From positions 1 to 14,315 of the forward strand of contig NZ_CAPJ01000263.1 in assembly GCF_000331775.1 (NCBI RefSeq): a stretch of DNA of 14,315 nucleotides, read 5' to 3'. Origin of the DNA: Xanthomonas translucens pv. translucens DSM 18974. Lineage in GTDB: Bacteria; Pseudomonadota; Gammaproteobacteria; Xanthomonadales; Xanthomonadaceae. Positions 6,036 to 12,762 of the stretch are shown piece by piece. The first letter of the stretch is position 1. Each line of letters starts with the position of its first letter. The position numbers and the translations under genes were made by a program. The notes under the pieces are model-generated. The model was given only the letters and a program-made list of their open reading frames with translations. It ran no database searches and was not told the origin of the DNA.

Positions 6036-7118
6036 CTACCAGCCCGCGACCGCGCCATCGCTGCGCGGATCGCTGGCGCCGCACAGGGTGCCGTCGGCCT
6101 CGCGCACCACCTGTTGCGCCTGTTCGCCGAGGCCCGGCTGGTAGCCCGGCGCCCACGACAGGACGTCGCCGCAGCCGGGGCCGAACTCGGTATTGGCGTC
6201 GATGTACAGCGTCTCGCTGACCGTGGCCAGCTGCGGCTGCAGCCACAGCGCCGTGGCCAGTTCGTCCCACAGCGGGAAACCCGGCTCGCGCCGGCGCAAC
6301 GCATGGCCGATCGGCGTGTCGGCGGCGCTCATCCGCGCCAGCAGCTGCGGGGTCAGCTCGTTGGCGGTGGACGGATCCACCGGCACCATCACCAGCTTGC
6401 GCCACGGCGAACGCATCACGATGCTCGCCGCTTCCGGGTCCCAACGGATGTTGAACTCGCGCCGCGGCGCATTAACGAACTCGCGCGCGAACTGCCGCGC
6501 CGACACGCTGTCGCGGCGCTGCCGCGGGTTGAGGCTGCCGCCCATGTAGACCAGTTCCCTGGCCAGCGACGCAAACTGCGGATCTAGCCGCTGCGCCAGC
6601 GCCAGATTGGTCAACGGGCCGGTGGCGACGATGCTGACTTCGCCGGGGAATTCGCGCACCTTGCGGATCATGAATAACGCCGCCGGCTCGCTGGCGACCT
6701 GCACCACCGACGGATTGCCCAGCGCCAGGTCCGGCACCACGTCGTGCGCGTGGTAACGCGGCGCACTCTGCACGGTGTCGTGCTCGATCCATTGCCGGGT
6801 CCACGCGCCCTTCCACAGCAGCTTGCCGTACAGCGCCTCCCAGCGCTCGGTAGCCAGCTCGCTGTTGAGCAGCGGATGCACCGGTCCGGGCAACACCGGC
6901 ACTTCGCCGCGGCCGGCGATTTCCAGCAGGCGGCGCGTGTGCGCCAGCGCCTCGTCGCGCCAGATGTTGCCGCTGACCACCGAGATACCGAGCACCTCGA
7001 CCTCCGGCGATTGGAGCAACAGCAGCTGCGCGGGCGTGAAACCGTCGATGTCGTCTTCGAGGATGACGCGGCGGCGCGGAACGGGGGAGCCATCGGAAGC
7101 GGAGGCGGGAGAGGCCAT
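6036..7118 (-). CDS. Nucleoside hydrolase with a gamma-glutamyltransferase-like C-terminal tail
   Basis: The 360-residue protein belongs to the inosine-uridine nucleoside hydrolase superfamily, which cleaves the N-glycosidic bond of ribonucleosides. Visible landmarks are VILEDDIDGFTPAQLLLL at the N-terminus (the Ca/ribose-binding Asp region), VVSGNIW, the conserved VATGPLTNLALAQRL, and PLWDELATALWL carrying the late Asp ligand. The usual DTDPGxDD motif is altered to EDDIDGFT, so it is not a classical inosine-uridine hydrolase; a divergent subfamily is likely. The last residues, GASDPRSDGAVAGW, are unlike this fold but match the C-terminal signature of gamma-glutamyltransferases (E. coli Ggt ends near GASDPRS, then a Gly-aromatic pair). 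This suggests a deletion that fused the hydrolase to the end of a ggt gene. I chose the ATG at 7118; no signal peptide is seen. Confidence 0.75.
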   Translation of the reverse strand: MASPASASDGSPVPRRRVILEDDIDGFTPAQLLLLQSPEVEVLGISVVSGNIWRDEALAHTRRLLEIAGRGEVPVLPGPVHPLLNSELATERWEALYGKLLWKGAWTRQWIEHDTVQSAPRYHAHDVVPDLALGNPSVVQVASEPAALFMIRKVREFPGEVSIVATGPLTNLALAQRLDPQFASLARELVYMGGSLNPRQRRDSVSARQFAREFVNAPRREFNIRWDPEAASIVMRSPWRKLVMVPVDPSTANELTPQLLARMSAADTPIGHALRRREPGFPLWDELATALWLQPQLATVSETLYIDANTEFGPGCGDVLSWAPGYQPGLGEQAQQVVREADGTLCGASDPRSDGAVAGW

Positions 7119-7274
7119 GGAATGCGCGCTGGAGGAAGGAAGGAACGGCCGCGGACCGGCGCGGCGTGTACCGCGGCCCAAGTGAACACCATCGTGCCGC
7201 CGCTGCACAGCCCGCGCGCCATACGCGCCGCCCACAAGACCTGCCGCGTTGTCGCGGCGATCCATCCCCCGGCT

Positions 7275-7657
7275 ATGCCTGGCCCGCAGCGCGTTACAGT
7301 GGCGCTACTGCAACTGGCCGGCGGCGTAGTGGCCGCTGCCGGGCTGCTGTTGTCGCTGCTGTGCCTGGCGCGATTCGTGCAACGGCGCACCACCGTGCTG
7401 CCCGAACGCGATCCGTCCAGCCTGGTCGTGCGTGGCCCCTACCGCTACAGCCGCAACCCGATGTCCCTGAGCCTGCTCTTGAGCTATGTCGGGCTGTGCG
7501 TGCAGATCGGCTGGCCATGGGCGCTCCTGCTGCTGCTGCCGCTGCCGTTGCTGGCGCTGCAGCGGGTGCTGATCCCGTTCGAGGAAGCGCGCTTGCGCGC
7601 GAGCGCTTCGGCAGTGCCTACGCGCGCTATTGCGCGCAGGTGAGGCGCTGGCTGTAA
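7275..7657 (+). pseudogene. Isoprenylcysteine methyltransferase-like membrane protein, frameshifted near the C-terminus
   Basis: The frame from ATG 7275 encodes three hydrophobic segments (about residues 9-32, 65-79 and 80-97) and GPYRYSRNPMSL, the SAM-binding signature of the ICMT/PEMT-like family. After LIPFEEARLR the frame runs into SASAVPT and stops at 7643. Removing one GC dinucleotide from the GCGCGCG tract at 7595-7601 restores the family ending RERFGSAYARYCAQVRRWL, which stops at 7657. The lesion is thus a simple 2-bp slip. It may be a true mutation or a sequencing error. The restored protein would be about 126 residues, near full length for the small bacterial members. Its substrate is unknown; bacterial members are generally annotated only as isoprenylcysteine methyltransferase family proteins. 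Confidence 0.8.
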
Positions 7658-7750
7658 GCGCTGCCGCACGGCGAATCGACTACCGCGCGCTGGATCGCAA
7701 CTGCGCTCGCTTCGGCAAGCCTCCGCTCCGGCCACCTTGCAGGAGCAGCG

Positions 7751-8266
7751 TCAGTCGCTCCCACAGCAGCCGCCGCGCAGCCACCAGAACGCCACCGCGG
7801 CGACCAGCACCAGCACCAGCACCAGCACCAGCATGCCCCATCGCCATGCGCCGGGGCGATCGCCGCCGGCCACGGTCGGCAGCGTTCCCGCGCGCGGCGC
7901 ATGGCGGTCGCGGTAGCGCTCGACCAAGGCCTTGGCCTCGCGCAGCGGCATGCCTGGATGCTGCGCGCGGGTCAGCTCGATCGCCTGCAGCAGGTGCCCC
8001 TGGCCCAGCGCCAGCACCGCCGCTGGCGGCAGCCGGTCCGCCTGCGCCCCGGTCGATGCAGCCACTGACGTCTGGCTGGCACCGGCATGCCGCTCGAGCA
8101 TCTCCGCGACCGTCTGCGCCGCCCCGGCCCGCAGCCATGCGTCCACTTGCCGCTGGGCGCTGCCCAGGTCCATGCCGCTCTGCGCGCGCAACAGCTTGAT
8201 TGCCTTGATGATCTCGCCACGCGCCAGGGCCTCGGCGATGGCGGGTGAGGGCTGGGTGCGGTTCAT
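7751..8266 (-). CDS. Tail-anchored membrane protein with two ribosomal L7/L12-like repeats
   Basis: This 171-residue protein has two related helical units, residues about 9-46 (AIAEALARGEIIKAIKLLRA then GMDLGSAQRQVD) and about 82-118 (AVLALGQGHLLQAIELTRA then GMPLREAKALVE). Each resembles the C-terminal domain of ribosomal protein L7/L12, in which an alpha helix is followed by GLxLxEAKxLV. A single membrane helix (about 142-163) lies near the C-terminus and is followed by GGCCGSD, so the bulk should face the cytoplasm. No catalytic motif is visible. The membrane segment contains ten alternating Leu/Val residues encoded by a hexanucleotide tandem repeat. Function unknown. It is transcribed away from the macro-domain gene, with 126 bases between the two starts. 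Confidence 0.75.
   Translation of the reverse strand: MNRTQPSPAIAEALARGEIIKAIKLLRAQSGMDLGSAQRQVDAWLRAGAAQTVAEMLERHAGASQTSVAASTGAQADRLPPAAVLALGQGHLLQAIELTRAQHPGMPLREAKALVERYRDRHAPRAGTLPTVAGGDRPGAWRWGMLVLVLVLVLVAAVAFWWLRGGCCGSD
7803..7832. repeat. Hexanucleotide tandem repeat (ACCAGC x5)
   Basis: Five perfect head-to-tail copies of ACCAGC. On the minus strand they encode alternating Leu-Val in the membrane helix of the L7/L12-like protein. Each copy gained or lost changes the helix by two residues and keeps the frame. Confidence 0.9.
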
Positions 8267-8392
8267 GTCGCAGGCGCTGAGATGGAGACATCGCAGTCTT
8301 GCCGTTCGCCAGTGAAGCCGCCGTTGTGTCGGTCCGGCGCGAACCCCCTGTTCATCACGTTTCCGTCATTGGAATCCCATAAAGATCCCGCC

Positions 8393-8950
8393 ATGAAGAT
8401 CGAAATCTGGCAAGGCGACATCACCGAACTGGACGTGGACGCCATCGTCAACGCCGCCAACGAATCCCTGCTCGGCGGTGGCGGCGTGGATGGGGCGATC
8501 CACCGCGCCGCCGGCCCGCAGCTGCTGGAAGAGTGCCTGCGCCTGCCGGAACTCAAGCCCGGCGTGCGCTGCGCGGTCGGCGAGGTCCGTGCCACCGGCG
8601 GGCACCGGCTCAAGGCACGGCATGTGCTGCATACCGTCGGCCCGGTGTGGCGCGACGGCGCCCACGACGAGCCGGCCTTGCTCGGCAACTGCTACTGGCG
8701 CTCGCTGCGCCTGGCCGAACAGATGGGCCTGCATTCGGTGGCGTTCCCGGCGATCAGCTGCGGCGTGTACGGTTATCCGCTGCACCAGGCCGCGCGCATC
8801 GCGGTGGCCGAAACCACCGCCTGGCAGCGCGCGCATGCGGTGCCGAAGCGGGTGATCCTGGTCGCCTACGGCGATGCCGGCTACAAGGCCTACCAGCAGG
8901 CGTTGATGCAGATGTCCTTGCTGCAGGCGGCGCAGCCGCAGGTGGCCTGA
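8393..8950 (+). CDS. Macro-domain protein, probable O-acetyl-ADP-ribose deacetylase (YmdB-like)
   Basis: This is a 185-residue stand-alone macro domain. It aligns closely by eye with E. coli YmdB: GDITELDVDAIVNAANESLL, then GGGGVDGAIHRAAGP, HTVGPVW, and AFPAISCGVYGYP. D9 would contact adenine, and N23 and D33 match the YmdB residues Asn25 and Asp35 implicated in catalysis. The family hydrolyses O-acetyl-ADP-ribose and may remove ADP-ribose from proteins or RNA; YmdB also modulates RNase III in E. coli. I chose the ATG at 8393 because homology begins exactly there; an upstream in-frame start at 8282 would add residues without homology. The Shine-Dalgarno is weak (AAAGAT). A cysteine replaces the usual Thr in the ISTGVYGYP loop. 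Confidence 0.92.
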   Translation: MKIEIWQGDITELDVDAIVNAANESLLGGGGVDGAIHRAAGPQLLEECLRLPELKPGVRCAVGEVRATGGHRLKARHVLHTVGPVWRDGAHDEPALLGNCYWRSLRLAEQMGLHSVAFPAISCGVYGYPLHQAARIAVAETTAWQRAHAVPKRVILVAYGDAGYKAYQQALMQMSLLQAAQPQVA

Positions 8951-9065
8951 GCTCGACACCGCTGTTGCCAGCAGAGGCATCGGGGCAAGGAGATAAAACC
9001 ACGGGAACTTGTCGGGTGTCCTTGATGCACAAGGCTTTGCGCGTCCCCTCATCCGCCCCTTCGGA

Positions 9066-9088
9066 GCCCCCTCCACCAAAGAGGGGGC
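9066..9088 (+). terminator. GC-rich hairpin downstream of the macro-domain gene
   Basis: GCCCCCTC (9066-9073) pairs with GAGGGGGC (9081-9088) around a 7-base loop. No T-run follows, so termination is uncertain. The surrounding sequence (CCCTCATCCGCCCCTTCGG) resembles an intergenic dispersed element seen in Xanthomonadaceae. Confidence 0.35.
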
Positions 9089-9121
9089 CATGGTCCCGCA
9101 GGGAGAAGATGGGTGGAACAA

Positions 9122-9146
9122 AAAACGCCGGCGATGCCGGCGTTTT
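9122..9146 (-). terminator. Intrinsic terminator of fba (bidirectional form)
   Basis: AAAACGCCGGC (9122-9132) pairs perfectly with GCCGGCGTTTT (9136-9146) around a GAT loop. On the minus strand the stem is followed by a run of Ts just past the aldolase stop at 9167. On the plus strand a TTTT run also follows, so it may serve the macro-domain transcript as well. Confidence 0.9.
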
Positions 9147-9166
9147 CGTGCGCTTCTATGCGGGTC

Positions 9167-10171
9167 TCAGCCTTGCCACTTGCCCAATGCGGCCAGGCCG
9201 TTTTCCTTGGCGCGCTCGTAGACCACCTGCTGCGCCTTGGCGAAGTTGCCCTTCATGTCCTGCGCCCACAGCTTCAGCGCGGCCTGCTGCATCGCACGGC
9301 CGTAGGAAAAGCTCAGCGGCCACGGCAAGGTGCCGATCTGGTTCATCGCATTGAGATGCGCGGTGGACTGCTCGTCGGTCTGCCCGCCGGACAGGAACAC
9401 GATGCCCGGCAGGATCGCCGGTACGGTGCTCTTCAGGCACATCACGGTGGACTCGGCCACTTCCTCGACGCTGGCCTGCTCGTCGCAGTCCTTGCCGGCG
9501 ATGACCATGGAGGCCTTCAGGATGGTGCCTTCCAGCACCACGTTCTGCTCGTACAGCGCGCCGAACAGCGAACGCAGCGTGGCTTCGGTGACCTCGTAGC
9601 AGGTCTCGATGTCGTGGTTGCCGTCCATCAGCACTTCCGGCTCCACCATCGGCACCAGGCCCTGCTCCTGGCACAGCGCCGCGTAGCGCGCCAGCGCGTG
9701 CGCGTTGGTCTCGATGCACACGCCCGACGGGGTGTCCTCGCCGATGGTGATCACCGCACGCCACTTGGCGAAGCGCGCGCCGAGCTTGTAGTACTCCTCC
9801 AGGCGCGCACGCAGGCCGTCCAGGCCTTCGGTGATCAGCTCGCCCGGCATGCCGGCCAGCGGATGCGTGCCCTTGTCGACCTTGATTCCGGGAATGATGC
9901 CGTGCTCGGCCATGTACTTCGGAAACGGCACGCCGTCCTTGGTCTTCTGGCGGATGGTCTCGTCGTACAGGATCGCGCCGGAGATGTGGTCGCCCAGCTT
10001 CGGCGTGGTCAGCAACAGCTCGCGATACGCGCGGCGGTTCTCTTCGACATTCTCGATGCCGACGCTGGCGAAGCGCTTGGCAATCGTGCTGGTGGATTCG
10101 TCGATCGCGATGATGCCCTTGCCCGGGGCGACCATCGCCTGTGCGGTTTCGGCAAGCTGTTCGATGCTCAT
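9167..10171 (-). CDS. fba: Class I fructose-bisphosphate aldolase
   Basis: This 334-residue cytoplasmic glycolytic and gluconeogenic enzyme splits fructose 1,6-bisphosphate into dihydroxyacetone phosphate and glyceraldehyde 3-phosphate through a Schiff base. It is of the eukaryote-like class I type. GKGIIAIDES (17-26) holds the phosphate-binding Asp/Glu, FAKWRAV has K136, and VEPEVLMDG is at 176-184. The Schiff-base lysine is K219 in GTILKASMV, and FLSGGQTDE is the late phosphate loop. I chose the ATG at 10171, with AGGA about eight bases upstream; the frame extends 16 codons further but without homology. No zinc-ligand pattern of class II enzymes is present. It follows pyk on the same strand, but the pyk terminator lies between them, so fba probably has its own promoter. 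Confidence 0.95.
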   Translation of the reverse strand: MSIEQLAETAQAMVAPGKGIIAIDESTSTIAKRFASVGIENVEENRRAYRELLLTTPKLGDHISGAILYDETIRQKTKDGVPFPKYMAEHGIIPGIKVDKGTHPLAGMPGELITEGLDGLRARLEEYYKLGARFAKWRAVITIGEDTPSGVCIETNAHALARYAALCQEQGLVPMVEPEVLMDGNHDIETCYEVTEATLRSLFGALYEQNVVLEGTILKASMVIAGKDCDEQASVEEVAESTVMCLKSTVPAILPGIVFLSGGQTDEQSTAHLNAMNQIGTLPWPLSFSYGRAMQQAALKLWAQDMKGNFAKAQQVVYERAKENGLAALGKWQG

Positions 10172-10199
10172 GGCATTCCTGTGGCACGGGAGGGGGAAG

Positions 10200-10216
10200 C
10201 CGCGAGTATATCGCGG
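10200..10216 (-). promoter_or_regulatory. Candidate -10 element and operator-like inverted repeat of fba
   Basis: On the minus strand TATACT (complement of 10205-10210) is a good -10 element, about 34 bases before the fba start. It lies inside the inverted repeat CCGCGA-GTATA-TCGCGG (10200-10216). No good -35 stands at 17 bases, so an activator or another sigma factor may be needed. Prediction only. Confidence 0.35.
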
Positions 10217-10335
10217 CAAACGCTACCGATTTCTTCACGGAATGCTTGCAACCGTTTCCATCCGGTAGACGCAACGCGCGACCGCGTACGCACCACCGCA
10301 TGCTGGCGAGCGCGCGGCCGGACGCGCGGACAGGC

Positions 10336-10370
10336 AAAAAAAACCGCGCGCTGCACAGGCAGCGCGCGGT
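10336..10370 (-). terminator. Intrinsic terminator of pyk
   Basis: ACCGCGCGCTGC (10343-10354) pairs perfectly with GCAGCGCGCGGT (10359-10370) around a 4-base loop. On the minus strand the 12-bp stem is followed by eight Ts (complement of 10336-10343), 30 bases past the pyk stop. A textbook Rho-independent terminator. Confidence 0.95.
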
Positions 10371-10399
10371 CGTGCAGCGGCGCGGCAATGCCGCGGCGG

Positions 10400-11866
10400 T
10401 TACAGCTCGCCCAGGCCGCTGGCGCGGCCGTCCGCGCCGACTTCGAGCAGACGCAGCGTGTTGGTCGCGCCGTGGGTTTCCATGTGCTCGCCGCTGGTGA
10501 ACACCACGCGGTCGCCGGGGCCCATGCGCTCGGCCTCGACCAGCAAGCGGATCGCCGCGCGCGCCGCTTCGCGCGGGGTCAGGCCGCGGCTGTCGAAGTT
10601 GATCGGGAACACGCCGCGCATCATCGCCATGCCGCGGCGCGCGCCGTCGTGGCGGGTGAACGCGTAGATCGGCATCTTGGAGCGGAACCGCGACAGGAAG
10701 CGCGGGGTGCCGCCGGATTCGGTCAGGGTGACCACGCCGCTCAGGCCGATGTGCTCGGACAGGAACATCGTCGCCATCGCGATCGCCTGGTCGGCGCGCT
10801 CGAGGTTGCGCTGCGCGGCCTCGAAATCGGTATCCATCTCGAACTGGCGCTCGGCGCCCAGGCAGATCCGCGCCATCGCCTGCACCGCCTTGACCGGGTA
10901 GGCGCCGGCGGCGGTCTCGGCCGACAGCATCACCGCATCGGTGCCGTCGATCACCGCATTGGCCACGTCCAGCACCTCGGCGCGGGTCGGAATCGGGTTC
11001 TCGACCATCGACTGCAGCATCTGCGTGGCGGTGATCACCACCTTGTTCTGCGCCAGCGACTCGCGAATGATCTTCTTCTGCAGGCCCGGCAGTTCGGCAT
11101 CGCCGATCTCCACGCCCAGGTCGCCGCGCGCGACCATCACCACGTCGCTGGCCTCGACGATCTCGCTCAGGTTCTCGATCGCCTCGGTGCGCTCGATCTT
11201 GGACACCAGCGCGGCCTCGCAACCGTGCTCGCGGGCGATGCGGCGCGCGTCGTGCATGTCCTGCGCGTTGCGGCAGAACGATACGGCGATGAAGTCCACG
11301 CCGATCTTGGCGACGATGCCGATCAGCTCCTTGTCGCGCTCGGTCAGCGCGCCCAGCGACAGGCCGCCGCCCTGCTTGTTCAGGCCCTTGCGGTCGGACA
11401 GCATGCCGTCGTTGAGCACGGTGTTGACGATGCGCGCGCCATCGACTTCGACCACCTGCAACTGCAGCAGGCCGTCGTCGAGCAGCAGCACGTCGCCCGG
11501 CTTGACGTCGTTGGGCAGGCCCAGGTAGCTGACGCCCACCTGATGCTCGTCGCCGGCCGGCGCGTTGGCGTCGGCGACCAGGTCGAAGCGTGCGCCGGCC
11601 TTCAGCGCCACCTTGCCGGCGGCAAAACGCTCGATGCGGATCTTCGGCCCCGGCAGGTCGGCGAGGATGCCCACTTCGCTGCCCACGCGCTGCGCGGCGG
11701 CGCGCACTTCGGCGGCACGCTTGGCCTGGCCGGACGGGTCGCCGTGGGAGAAATTCAGGCGCACGACGTTGACGCCGGCGCGGAACAGGTCCTCGAGCAC
11801 GCCGGGCGGATCCGTGGCCGGGCCGAGGGTGGCGAGAATCTTGGTGCGGCGCTGGCGTTCGATCAT
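10400..11866 (-). CDS. pyk: Pyruvate kinase
   Basis: This 488-residue enzyme converts phosphoenolpyruvate and ADP to pyruvate and ATP. Conserved elements in order are RTKILATLGPAT at the start, VVRLNFSHG (34-42), DLPGPKIR (70-77), VSKIERTEAI (221-230, with catalytic K223 and metal ligand E225), ARGDLGVEI (246-254), ATQMLQSM (280-287) and DAVMLSAETAAG (310-321). The C-terminal regulatory domain is complete. K75 replaces the Glu (Glu117 in rabbit muscle enzyme) that marks K+-dependent kinases, so K+-independent activity is predicted. I chose the ATG at 11866, with AGGGAA upstream; upstream in-frame codons lack homology. It is followed by a strong terminator and preceded by a 251-base gap after the HAD gene, which may hold its promoter. 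Confidence 0.96.
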   Translation of the reverse strand: MIERQRRTKILATLGPATDPPGVLEDLFRAGVNVVRLNFSHGDPSGQAKRAAEVRAAAQRVGSEVGILADLPGPKIRIERFAAGKVALKAGARFDLVADANAPAGDEHQVGVSYLGLPNDVKPGDVLLLDDGLLQLQVVEVDGARIVNTVLNDGMLSDRKGLNKQGGGLSLGALTERDKELIGIVAKIGVDFIAVSFCRNAQDMHDARRIAREHGCEAALVSKIERTEAIENLSEIVEASDVVMVARGDLGVEIGDAELPGLQKKIIRESLAQNKVVITATQMLQSMVENPIPTRAEVLDVANAVIDGTDAVMLSAETAAGAYPVKAVQAMARICLGAERQFEMDTDFEAAQRNLERADQAIAMATMFLSEHIGLSGVVTLTESGGTPRFLSRFRSKMPIYAFTRHDGARRGMAMMRGVFPINFDSRGLTPREAARAAIRLLVEAERMGPGDRVVFTSGEHMETHGATNTLRLLEVGADGRASGLGEL

Positions 11867-12117
11867 GAGACGTCGTTCCCTGGAAAAGCGCTCAAAACTA
11901 GCACAGGCACTGCGACGGCAGGATGGCGAATCGACATAGGCCGCCGCGGATGCGCGCATGTCCTGCAGACAATGCGGGACAGTATGCGGACTCGACGCCG
12001 CACTGGCGCCGCCCCGCACGCCCCCGGCAGCGCCGCGGGGGCCACGCCCTCCTGCGCCACTGCCTGCCGGTCAAGCGGCAGTTCGGCACCGCTTTCACCC
12101 ATCCCGAATCCCCGCCG
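11867..12117. other. Gap between the HAD gene and pyk
   Basis: These 251 bases have no recognisable gene. The part nearest pyk (11885-11935) is less GC-rich and is the likely place for a pyk promoter or leader. I found no convincing -35/-10 pair and no terminator hairpin with a T-run. Confidence 0.4.
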
Positions 12118-12762
12118 TCAAGCAATCAAACCCGGCAACTGCGCCGGGACCTGGGCCAGCGCCCCCGCATCGGCCTGGCGCAGCTCCGCCTCGTCGCCGA
12201 AGCCCCACAGCACGCCGATGCTGCGCATGCCGTGGTGGTTGGCGCCGTCGATATCCATGCGCCGGTCGCCGATCATCACGCACTGCGCCGGCTGCAGCGA
12301 CAGGCGCCGCAGCGCTTCGGCGATCAGGTCCGGCTTGGTGCGGCGCGCGCCGTCGTCGCTGGCGCCGACGATCTCCTCGAAGTGCGCGGCGAACGGCAGC
12401 GTCGCGACGATGCGCCGGGCGAAGCGCTCGTTCTTCGAGGTCACCACCGCGAAGCGATGGCCGGCCGCGGCCAATGCCGCGACCGCCGCGCCGATCTCCG
12501 GGAACACGGTGTGTTCGCGCCAGCCCTGCGCGTCGTAGCGCTCCCGGTACAGTGCCAGCGCCTGCGCGACCAGCGCCTGGTCGCCGGCGAAGTAGTCCTT
12601 GAAGCTGTCGCGCAATGGCGGCCCGATCCAGCCGCGCAGTTGCTGCGGCGCGGGCGCCGGGCGCCCGAGTTCGGCGAACGCATGACGGATGCTGCCGACG
12701 ATGCCGGCCTCCGAATCGACCAGGGTGCCGTCCAGGTCGAAGAACAGGGTGCTCGCGCTCAC
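12118..12762 (-). CDS. HAD-family phosphatase, phosphoglycolate phosphatase-like
   Basis: This 214-residue haloacid-dehalogenase-superfamily hydrolase has all four motifs. Motif I is [12 protein letters not shown], with nucleophile D9 and acid/base D11; motif II is VVTSKN; the motif III Lys is in RRTKPDLI; motif IV is [12 protein letters not shown]. The cap region follows motif I (C1 type), as in Gph-like enzymes. The true substrate cannot be read from sequence; phosphoglycolate and other small sugar phosphates are possible. The start is a GTG at 12762 that overlaps the pgk TGA in a GTGA tetranucleotide, a typical sign of translational coupling. The coupling to pgk suggests a metabolite-repair or phosphate-salvage role beside glycolysis, which is inference. 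Confidence 0.85.
   Translation of the reverse strand: MSASTLFFDLDGTLVDSEAGIVGSIRHAFAELGRPAPAPQQLRGWIGPPLRDSFKDYFAGDQALVAQALALYRERYDAQGWREHTVFPEIGAAVAALAAAGHRFAVVTSKNERFARRIVATLPFAAHFEEIVGASDDGARRTKPDLIAEALRRLSLQPAQCVMIGDRRMDIDGANHHGMRSIGVLWGFGDEAELRQADAGALAQVPAQLPGLIA

Noticed and set aside
9113..12538. A plus-strand open frame of more than 1,100 codons opposite fba and pyk
   Set aside because: It lies antisense to two clear enzymes with full motifs. Long open antisense frames are common in GC-rich DNA, and its His/Arg/Ala-rich translation has no recognisable domain.
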